From contig CM062218.1 of the NCBI GenBank assembly GCA_031216445.1, forward strand, positions 16,290,501-16,354,500: 64,000 nucleotides of DNA, in the 5' to 3' direction. The position numbers and the translations under genes were made by a program. Positions 61,601 to 64,000 of this stretch are shown piece by piece (positions within the stretch are counted from its first letter, which is position 1; every line of letters starts with the position of its first letter). A model generated the notes under the pieces. The model ran no database searches and was not told where the DNA came from. It worked only from the letters and a program-made list of their open reading frames with translations. The stretch comes from Lateolabrax maculatus. Lineage: Eukaryota; Chordata; Actinopteri; Acropomatiformes; Lateolabracidae.

Positions 61601-62468
61601 ACACACATATTTAATGAGGTGGTAACCATATTCCACCTACTGCTCTGATTAGTCCTCCATGGCGGAGTGCATTCATTACATAAATGTTTTGGGCATTTAG
61701 GAAATATGATATAAAAATTAACAATAATTTATACATGGTTTGCTGTCATTAAGATTGAAAAATGAATAGAGCAACAATAACATGAGTAAATAAACAGGCT
61801 AAAAGTAGAGGTGAGTCATACTGTGTCACATAAAGGGGACAGTGAATGAAAGAGAGCAGGGGGTAGGAGAATTAGATATTAGCTAACTGGACTTTTGTCA
61901 AGCAATGCAACAGAGGTGGATATGTGGGAAAAAAGCTGGAGGTGGGTGTAAAAGGTTGAAAAGTAGGAGTAGGTGACGAGGAGTTGAAAGAAGGGATTAA
62001 AAGAAAAGGCAATATAGAGGCGATAATATTCAATATAATCTGCAATAAGAATAGAAAATAAACAAATAAACAAATGTTCTAACATTTATTCACTTAAGAA
62101 CATAAAGTACAAAGTTCAACATTTTGTTGAGTTAGCCTTGAGATTTTGGTTTCACTAGAAAACAGGTTAACATTGAAATTTAAGTTTACCCACAAAAAAC
62201 AGAACATTATCTGAAATTGTAAGGTACAAAATATACACAGAATTTCATAAAAAGATTTCCAATGTATCTGCAGCCTTAGTCATTTCTTACCACACAGTGA
62301 TGAAGTCGTGCGGCCCATGAACCTGAAGCAGGGTGAAGTTCAGTTTGACGCCGAAGCCAGGAGCCACGGTGATCAGCCAGGAGCAGTCAGCTGAGCTGGG
62401 GTACTCCTCTGGGTAACCCGGGGAGAAGATGGTCCCATTGTCTGATGTGATGTTCCCACCGCAAGGCA
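24006..62468 (-). CDS. csmd2: CSMD2, C-terminal part (28 exons; 5' end outside window)
   Basis: Large single-pass membrane protein of the CUB and Sushi multiple domains family, mainly neuronal and linked to synapses and complement-like interactions (family knowledge). The 28 exons listed separately join in consistent phase into 1427 codons and a TAG stop. Numbering from the first complete codon, the order is CUB (1-106), Sushi (107-172), CUB (173-284), fifteen Sushi (285-1187), a non-Sushi region (1188-1350), a transmembrane helix (about 1351-1371) and a cytoplasmic tail (1375-1427). This matches the CSMD C-terminus, so the CUBs correspond to the 13th and 14th and the Sushi run to 14-28. The paralogue call rests on the tail, recalled from memory: FENPMYDRN followed by TVSTVCTAV fits CSMD2, while CSMD1 and CSMD3 end in TVCTVV-like and TVCTMV-like sequences. 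I see no frameshift or lost splice site. Roughly the first 2100 residues lie beyond base 64000. Confidence 0.88.
24230..24545. repeat. AT-rich interspersed repeat in the last csmd2 intron
   Basis: Contains repeated attaatc/aatcaatatttt/ctaatcgttt phrases typical of an abundant fish intronic repeat, recognised from memory only. The intron (24166-25006) otherwise holds nothing recognisable. Confidence 0.45.
25007..25139 (-). CDS. csmd2: csmd2 exon 27 of window: transmembrane helix
   Basis: 133 nt, acceptor cctccag and donor gtaagg. It encodes ESLDPSRDNPGYNFASNSSS, followed by a 21-residue hydrophobic helix from VAAAILVPF to FALYLY, then the basic stop-transfer KHR. The topology is type I: large outside part, short inside tail. 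Confidence 0.93.
25140..27740 (-). other. csmd2 intron (exons 26-27), nothing recognised
   Basis: 2.6 kb between phase-compatible exons. A short GGT/GGC-rich spot near 25925-25950 and ordinary AT-rich DNA; no clear repeat family or alternative exon. Confidence 0.5.
27741..27828 (-). CDS. csmd2: csmd2 exon 26 of window: membrane-proximal module, part 3
   Basis: 88 nt, acceptor ccctag and donor gtgagt. It encodes VSYISSSNSFVYQGFVRG and then KGFGQFGLQRL. There is no ATG in frame, so it is invisible to ORF calling. It was placed by phase between exons 25 and 27. Confidence 0.85.
28211..28243 (+). repeat. G-rich tract, quadruplex-forming candidate
   Basis: Runs of 7, 4, 4 and 12 guanines separated by single T bases lie on the + strand, in the intron between csmd2 exons 25 and 26. 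The pattern fits the G-quadruplex rule. In the transcript it appears as C-rich RNA. Confidence 0.7.
28460..28572 (-). CDS. csmd2: csmd2 exon 25 of window: membrane-proximal module, part 2
   Basis: 113 nt, acceptor ctgtag and donor gtaagt, ending in phase 0. It encodes TYKREEAQLLLQVHQIRG, then VEIFVNKFKIDNWALDGH. It continues the cysteine-free beta-rich region from exon 24. Confidence 0.88.
28573..29647 (-). other. csmd2 intron (exons 24-25), nothing recognised
   Basis: 1.07 kb of AT-rich unique sequence without recognisable elements. Confidence 0.5.
29648..29809 (-). CDS. csmd2: csmd2 exon 24 of window: membrane-proximal module, part 1
   Basis: 162 nt, acceptor tttcag and donor gttggt. It encodes GGVFAKNSLWRGSYEYLG, then AMLSITAFEPFSNRVNGTL and GVELKLAG. 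The alternating hydrophobic pattern suggests beta strands. It is neither CUB nor Sushi and has no cysteine; VNGT and KNSL are possible sequons. It is present in CSMD proteins (family knowledge), but I know of no assigned domain. Confidence 0.88.
30102..30167 (-). CDS. csmd2: csmd2 exon 23 of window: linker after the last Sushi
   Basis: 66-nt exon with a strong acceptor (tttttcttcag) and donor gtaaga. It encodes DNRPSGKSPVGTVQEPPSKL, a proline- and serine-rich linker with no cysteine. Its 1-1 phase means that skipping it would keep the frame. Confidence 0.82.
30168..31404 (-). other. csmd2 intron (exons 22-23), nothing recognised
   Basis: 1.24 kb. Contains only short CA/TG runs (about 30580-30612 and 31055-31072). 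Confidence 0.5.
31405..31584 (-). CDS. csmd2: csmd2 exon 22 of window: Sushi 28 (last Sushi)
   Basis: 180 nt, phase 1-1, donor gtatag-like (gtata). It encodes HHCSQPELPAQSDVRAIELP, YTCQPGFYLAGG, RTCRSDGSWTG and PPLCA, closing the run of fifteen Sushi modules. On the transcribed strand the acceptor is preceded directly by a (CT)n microsatellite of about 50 bases. Confidence 0.92.
31594..31642. repeat. (AG)n microsatellite at a splice acceptor
   Basis: An uninterrupted AG dinucleotide run of about 49 bases, continued by imperfect AAAGAG units to about 31660. On the transcribed strand it is (CT)n ending about eight bases before the acceptor of csmd2 exon 22. Confidence 0.9.
31940..32051 (-). 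CDS. csmd2: csmd2 exon 21 of window: Sushi 27, second part
   Basis: 112 nt, acceptor ttacag and donor gtgagt. It starts in phase 0 with ISSTVFFSCRKGYLLQG, then RTCLPNLTWSG and PECI, completing the four cysteines and tryptophan of Sushi 27. PNLT is a sequon. Confidence 0.92.
32052..32796 (-). other. csmd2 intron splitting Sushi 27
   Basis: 745 bases in phase 0, AT-rich, with an A run at 32651-32665. Nothing else recognised. Confidence 0.5.
32797..32870 (-). CDS. csmd2: csmd2 exon 20 of window: Sushi 27, first part
   Basis: Short 74-nt exon, acceptor tttcag and donor gtgtga. It encodes DPTHTTCGDPGTPLFG and then NSQGYQ, ending in phase 0. This is the first cysteine and first strands of a Sushi module that, unlike its neighbours, is split by an intron. 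No in-frame start codon is present. Confidence 0.85.
32871..33618 (-). other. csmd2 intron (exons 19-20), nothing recognised
   Basis: 748 bases of AT-rich unique sequence. Confidence 0.5.
33619..33792 (-). CDS. csmd2: csmd2 exon 19 of window: Sushi 26
   Basis: 174 nt, phase 1-1, acceptor ttgcag and donor gtaagc. It encodes VFCGDPGMPAQGRREDRG, FSCYPPLVLVG, RYCQYDGTWSG and PSCI. All four cysteines are present; CYPPLVLVG replaces the common C-x-x-Gly-Tyr pattern. Confidence 0.92.
   Translation of the reverse strand, partial: PCSVETQGCQPRGGGRTEDSPISPLSPSPATLPSSWWARPGDTVNMMAPGAAHNLLA
33992..34165 (-). CDS. csmd2: csmd2 exon 18 of window: Sushi 25
   Basis: 174 nt, phase 1-1, acceptor gtag and donor gtaagt. 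It encodes IVCGPPLNIPNGQVVG, YSCNQGYQLS, LTCQGNGNWSG and PQCF. Complete Sushi module, only 145 bases from exon 17. Confidence 0.92.
34311..34490 (-). CDS. csmd2: csmd2 exon 17 of window: Sushi 24
   Basis: 180 nt, phase 1-1, acceptor ctgcag and donor gtaaaa. It encodes INCGDPGVPANGVRLG, YQCSPGFTMDAD, LICTKDRTWNG and PLCK. Complete Sushi module with two sequons (YNHT, WNGT). Confidence 0.92.
34491..36408 (-). other. csmd2 intron (exons 16-17), nothing recognised
   Basis: 1.9 kb. A-rich stretches near 34983-34994 and 36017-36055; no exon or known element. Confidence 0.5.
36409..36585 (-). CDS. csmd2: csmd2 exon 16 of window: Sushi 23
   Basis: 177 nt, phase 1-1, acceptor tttcag and donor gtaatt. 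It encodes ISCGNPGTPRNAQILI, YACREGYYSTG, RHCTVNGTWTG and PECS. Complete Sushi module, with a sequon at VNGT. Confidence 0.92.
36850..36957 (-). repeat. short interspersed element, copy 2 (inverted)
   Basis: The reverse complement matches 265-395, sharing ccagactaatacgcatttgc and gattggttgtctccgcccg. It sits in the intron between csmd2 exons 15 and 16. Confidence 0.6.
38120..38156. repeat. perfect 17-bp inverted repeat in csmd2 intron
   Basis: Arms 38120-38136 and 38140-38156 (tgaagtgtttgaacaat) are exact reverse complements around a 3-base loop. Confidence 0.85.
39120..39330 (+). repeat. fossil teleost interspersed repeat
   Basis: Contains ccatccattcatttcccacc, then tcctccagctcctcc and ctcggtctgctccgggggcc, the diverged hallmark phrases of a very common fish repeat. 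It lies in the intron between csmd2 exons 15 and 16. Confidence 0.5.
40179..40361 (-). CDS. csmd2: csmd2 exon 15 of window: Sushi 22
   Basis: 183 nt, phase 1-1, acceptor ttccag and donor gtaagg. It encodes ESAGLCGDPGIPVHGIRLG, FSCEPGYMLKG, RTCLTNGTWLG and PECH, a complete Sushi module with a sequon at TNGT. Confidence 0.92.
40362..41554 (-). other. csmd2 intron (exons 14-15), nothing recognised
   Basis: 1.2 kb of unique sequence. Confidence 0.5.
41555..41728 (-). CDS. csmd2: csmd2 exon 14 of window: Sushi 21
   Basis: 174 nt, phase 1-1; the acceptor is tggacag and the donor a less usual gtacag. It encodes VLCDRPSMPPYAQISG, YSCIGQRTIIGN, RMCQLDGQWSG and PPHCS. The four cysteines and tryptophan are intact, but the usual Gly-Tyr/Phe after the second cysteine is replaced (CIGQRT), an irregular Sushi. 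Confidence 0.9.
42050..42238 (-). CDS. csmd2: csmd2 exon 13 of window: Sushi 20
   Basis: 189 nt, phase 1-1, acceptor ctccag and donor gtgagt. It encodes VNCTEPGHVENSIRQV, YRCNPGYYLLG, ISCQGEGTWD and LPKCL. The insertion VLPSGPHRYSF makes the hypervariable loop longer than in the neighbouring modules. Confidence 0.92.
42239..45630 (-). other. csmd2 intron (exons 12-13), mostly unique
   Basis: 3.4 kb. A (CATC)n run lies at 42530-42590. The rest is mixed-composition unique DNA in which an ORF of 169 codons (43910-43401) appears by chance, without homology. Confidence 0.5.
45631..45804 (-). CDS. csmd2: csmd2 exon 12 of window: Sushi 19
   Basis: 174 nt, phase 1-1, acceptor tcccag and donor gtaagt. 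It encodes ITCGHPGNPTFGMTQG, FVCNTGYVLQG, STCQANGQWS and LPKCK, a complete Sushi module. Confidence 0.92.
46477..46650 (-). CDS. csmd2: csmd2 exon 11 of window: Sushi 18
   Basis: 174 nt, phase 1-1, acceptor ccacag and donor gtaagt. It encodes GHCGTPEPIVNGQIIG, YQCNPGFRLIG, RICEQDHRWSG and TPVCV. It is 118 bases from exon 10. A short (TAC)n repeat at 46435-46455 lies just inside the following intron. Confidence 0.92.
46769..46942 (-). CDS. csmd2: csmd2 exon 10 of window: Sushi 17
   Basis: 174 nt, phase 1-1, acceptor tttcag and donor gtgaga. It encodes ISCGDLGTPPNGNKIG, FSCNTGYTLVG, RECMSNGLWSG and QVQCL, a standard Sushi module. No in-frame ATG opens this exon, so a simple ORF list misses it. 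Confidence 0.9.
47258..47452 (-). CDS. csmd2: csmd2 exon 9 of window: Sushi 16
   Basis: 195 nt, phase 1-1, donor gtaagt. It encodes VTCPDIGHSAVEHGRW, LICDPGYYYRG, IRCQANSTWNY and RPVCE. This longer Sushi module has the extra loop with IYGTQNQYDA. All four cysteines are present and ANST is a sequon. Confidence 0.92.
47681..47866 (-). CDS. csmd2: csmd2 exon 8 of window: Sushi 15
   Basis: 186 nt, phase 1-1, donor gtgagt. It encodes SCGMPVPPVNGSIVGQDF, YQCNPGFRLAG, VICQESGRW and PPRCV, a complete Sushi module with four cysteines. The donor-side base is C rather than the usual G, and the split codon reads proline. Confidence 0.92.
47867..49106 (-). other. csmd2 intron (exons 7-8), nothing recognised
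   Basis: 1.24 kb of AT-rich DNA with a small taataatata run near 48872-48895. Confidence 0.5.
49107..49295 (-). CDS. csmd2: csmd2 exon 7 of window: Sushi 14
   Basis: 189 nt, phase 1 at both ends. It encodes a complete Sushi (CCP) module starting AAYCSPPNNPVNGTV, with FSCDQGFRLIG, ATCTR and a final PVPLCQ. All four cysteines and the conserved tryptophan (QWN) are present. It is the first of fifteen consecutive Sushi modules. Confidence 0.92.
49296..51638 (-). other. csmd2 intron (exons 6-7), nothing recognised apart from the C-rich tract
   Basis: 2.3 kb. Contains an A run at 49978-50000, the C-rich tract at 50255-50277 and purine-rich stretches near 50610-50660 and 51065-51110. No exon. Confidence 0.5.
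50255..50277 (-). repeat. C-rich tract (G-rich in csmd2 RNA), quadruplex candidate
   Basis: Runs of 6, 8 and 5 cytosines separated by single A bases on the + strand. The sense RNA of csmd2 would therefore carry long G runs in the intron between exons 6 and 7. Folding is a prediction. Confidence 0.65.
51639..51785 (-). CDS. csmd2: csmd2 exon 6 of window: CUB domain 14, second half
   Basis: 147 nt, acceptor acccag and donor gtgagt. It encodes PSRQSPLLITLSGNYSNPLS, then VYLHWSFDHTTSHKGFRIRY. As in CUB 13, this half has no cysteine, so only one disulfide is possible. Confidence 0.88.
52704..52892 (-). CDS. csmd2: csmd2 exon 5 of window: CUB domain 14, first half
   Basis: 189 nt, acceptor caacag and donor gtgagt. 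It encodes TCPMNEVLTASTGVIMSQSP, then ESCSWVVKVEPGYNITF, and ends FDELEIFDG. It has two cysteines and one N-glycosylation sequon (NITF). It is the last CUB domain before the Sushi-only stretch. Confidence 0.9.
53026..53395. mobile_element. hAT-like MITE in csmd2 intron
   Basis: Ends tagtgatgtg and cacatcacta form a 10-bp terminal inverted repeat. Flanking ttgttcat and ttgtttat are an 8-bp target duplication with one mismatch, the hAT length. Inside, agagccggct motifs occur near both ends. Length 370 bp, no coding capacity. Confidence 0.75.
55175..55265 (-). repeat. tRNA-like SINE fragment
   Basis: Contains gggaatgacatgcaacaaag and ggaatcaaacccgcaggcc. The reverse complement gcgggtttgattcc resembles a polymerase III B box, as in tRNA-derived SINEs. 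Short and diverged. Confidence 0.45.
59295..59408 (-). CDS. csmd2: csmd2 exon 4 of window: Sushi 13, second part
   Basis: 114 nt, acceptor ttcag and donor gtgagt. It encodes DIVRYRCLPGYQLSG, IVTCRL and PPPSCD, supplying the second to fourth Sushi cysteines. Its final G joins the next exon to read CDVTCPMNE, so no obligatory exon is missing from the 6.4-kb intron that follows. Confidence 0.88.
60078..60158 (-). CDS. csmd2: csmd2 exon 3 of window: Sushi 13, first part
   Basis: Short 81-nt exon. The acceptor is aaaaag after a pyrimidine-rich stretch, the donor gtaggt. Translation gives AYRLQFCLPPPIIPNAEILM and then a segment ending KIG, the first cysteine and first strands of a Sushi module. 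The acceptor was chosen because only this AG keeps frame with the previous exon; a second AG nearby (gcag before TTC) would shift it. Confidence 0.8.
60258..60403 (-). CDS. csmd2: csmd2 exon 2 of window: CUB domain 13, second half
   Basis: Acceptor tttag and donor gtattt; 146 nt. The TGG codon of VWDGP is split across the intron. It encodes DGPQETARKLG to GGLFRISYQ, the usual end of a CUB fold. No cysteine is present in this half, so the second CUB disulfide is missing. The intron to the next exon is only 99 bases. Confidence 0.88.
60404..62290 (-). other. csmd2 intron splitting CUB 13
   Basis: 1.9 kb. The part at about 60660-61030 is GC-balanced unique sequence that reads like conserved non-coding DNA (unverified). 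The rest is AT-rich with nothing recognised. Confidence 0.45.
62291..62468 (-). CDS. csmd2: csmd2 exon 1 of window: CUB domain 13, first half
   Basis: Acceptor cccccag and donor gtaaga; 178 nt, entering with two bases of a split codon and leaving with two. It encodes a CUB start with PCGGNITSDNGTIFSPGYP and CSWLITV, then HDFITVW. NITS and NFTL are possible N-glycosylation sites. A (TA)n run lies about 45-80 bases upstream of the acceptor. The preceding exon, expected to end Sushi 12, is not in the window. Confidence 0.9.
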
Positions 62469-62506
62469 CTGGGGGAGGGAAGGGAAAAAGAGGAGCAGAG
62501 TGTATG

Positions 62507-62547
<41 letters not shown>

Positions 62548-64000
62548 TGGGCCAGGGCCAGGAATACAACAGGACAGAACCATAATTCAGCTGCAATCGG
62601 TGGAAATGGGGGGATTTTTCATCCCCCTCTTCTTCTACTTCCTTTCTCAGTGTCTCTCTCCCCCTCTTCTTCACTCTTCATCTAATGCCCAGGCACTTGT
62701 CTGAGCTAAAGATTAGCCAGTAAAGCCTGTTAGCAAGTGGGGACTTGGATTGAGTGTTTTGCTTAGATAAGGCCTCAACCCTTTCCCACTGGGGGTGAAG
62801 AGCGAGAATGCAGAGATGAGGAGAGGGGTTAGTGGACTGGGCTTTTGAAGTGTTTGTATATGTATATTATGTGTATGAGGAGTGGATATGCACGTGTGTG
62901 TAAACTTCTGCATGAGTGACGGGAAAGGTTAAAACAGTATACTGATGTCAGAACTGAAAAGACCGCAAGCTCCCAATTCCACACGTGCCTCATATACTGA
63001 GCGTAAAAAATACAGTACCACTCACTCACACACATACAAACTACCCCGCAACCCAGCCTCAAATCTTCATGCATAGAAATTGTAACTATATTTCAAACAT
63101 TCCTCAGGAACTCAGGAGGTTCTCACCAACTTAATGATTACGAAGCTTAACATTCCTGCTGGTGCCCTTAGAGAAACCCCATATTCACTGTTGTGGAGCA
63201 GGGAAAAACAGGAAGGAGTGGTAATCGCAGTAGTGCAGGCATCTCAAGCAACCCAGACATGGTATTCAGCTTAATGGCACACCCTTGGATGTCTATGGGC
63301 ACATGATCATTCCCAAAGCCGAGACGGCGTGTTTTATCCCTTTGTTTCTCTCTCAGGTTATGTGTATGTTCATGTTATACAGCTGCCTGCTTTAGCCCGG
63401 TGGTTGATAGGCCACGCTGCCGCTGGCTCACCTGTTAAATGAGCTATTGATCAGACCGATTGATTCAACCGTGGACACTCTATGGAGTAGCACCTCTGGC
63501 TCATGCCAGCTACTTAAACCTTATGTGTAAAAGAGTGTGTGTTTGCTTGGAGGGTTAGGCGCGGACAGAAAACTCTAAACAGTGTTGCGATACAAAAAAG
63601 TAATGCAACCGTAATGCATGATATGCTATATAAAAATATAACAAATAGAAAAGGGATGATGAAGGAGGAGGGGATGAGGCAGAAAAGGTGAAGTATAGAG
63701 AGAAGTGTTTTATAGACACAACATGGTGTGACAATAATGCCAATACAAGTAGGTAAGTAGAAGCAAGGTAACAAAAATCAATGTACTGGTGTCTCTCATC
63801 CCCCTCAGAGGATATCTATGTAAATACTGTGGTGATAGAGACTCAGGAGTAGGATGTATTGAGCTATAGTATACTGGGTCAAGTACAGGTGTTAAAACAT
63901 GGTTTGCTGCCACATAATAATGACTATGTGCTAGCTGAGATAAGATGTGCTAAAAAGGTTAATACATTTACTTTGCTAACAAAAGCAGCAATGCATGCAT
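62469..64000 (-). other. csmd2 intron running off the window end
   Basis: Contains the (TA)n run and TG/CA-rich stretches. No Sushi or CUB signature is visible to the end of the window, so the preceding exon lies beyond it. Confidence 0.55.
62511..62545. repeat. (TA)n microsatellite
   Basis: About 17 TA units preceded by tgtatgtatg, 43-77 bases upstream of the acceptor of the first csmd2 exon in the window. Confidence 0.9.

Noticed and set aside
1..64000. CRISPR arrays, operons, tRNA or rRNA genes, prophage
   Set aside because: No regularly spaced repeats, cloverleaf or rRNA core sequences seen; gene structure is intron-rich eukaryotic.

Overview
The window looks like nuclear DNA of a teleost fish. 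Most of it is the 3' half of one large, many-exon gene on the minus strand. The left 13 kb is a patchwork of fish transposable elements around a truncated kinase gene. The species cannot be named from the sequence. The teleost call rests on compact introns (28 csmd exons in 38 kb) and on repeat types familiar from ray-finned fish.

About 62.5-24.0 kb, minus strand: the C-terminal part of a CSMD-family (CUB and Sushi multiple domains) gene, most likely csmd2. I placed 28 exons by their AG/GT splice sites. Their phases chain without a break into 1427 codons plus a stop. In order they encode CUB, Sushi (split over two exons), CUB, fifteen Sushi modules in a row, a non-Sushi membrane-proximal region of four exons, one transmembrane helix and a 53-residue cytoplasmic tail ending in a PDZ-ligand-like CTAV. 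This is the known C-terminal architecture of the CSMD family. The upstream exons lie beyond base 64000.

About 24.0-17.7 kb: probably a long 3' UTR of the same gene, ending near an AATAAA at 17761-17766 (minus strand), with two Pumilio-type sites close to that end. About 17.7-13.1 kb has no gene that I can see; parts of it read like conserved non-coding DNA.

About 13.1-0 kb: two direct copies of a repeat block lie about 10 kb apart (from about 870 and about 10680). The left copy is interrupted by a decayed hAT (Charlie/GTF2IRD2-like) transposon at about 2118-4592. That transposon is itself interrupted by a roughly 180-bp insertion flanked by a 9-bp direct repeat. The right copy keeps the uninterrupted site. 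Between the two copies, on the minus strand, are five exons of a HIPK-like protein kinase (10079-8489). They are open and in phase (305 codons), but the N-lobe and catalytic-loop exons are absent. Broken copies of its last exon lie downstream, interleaved with a GC- and proline-rich repeat.

I see no rRNA, tRNA, CRISPR, operon or prokaryotic feature. The points most worth a second look are the truncated but in-frame HIPK-like locus with its duplicated tails, the nested insertions with an internal empty-site control, the unassigned membrane-proximal module of CSMD2, and a (CT)n microsatellite that serves as the polypyrimidine tract of a Sushi exon.
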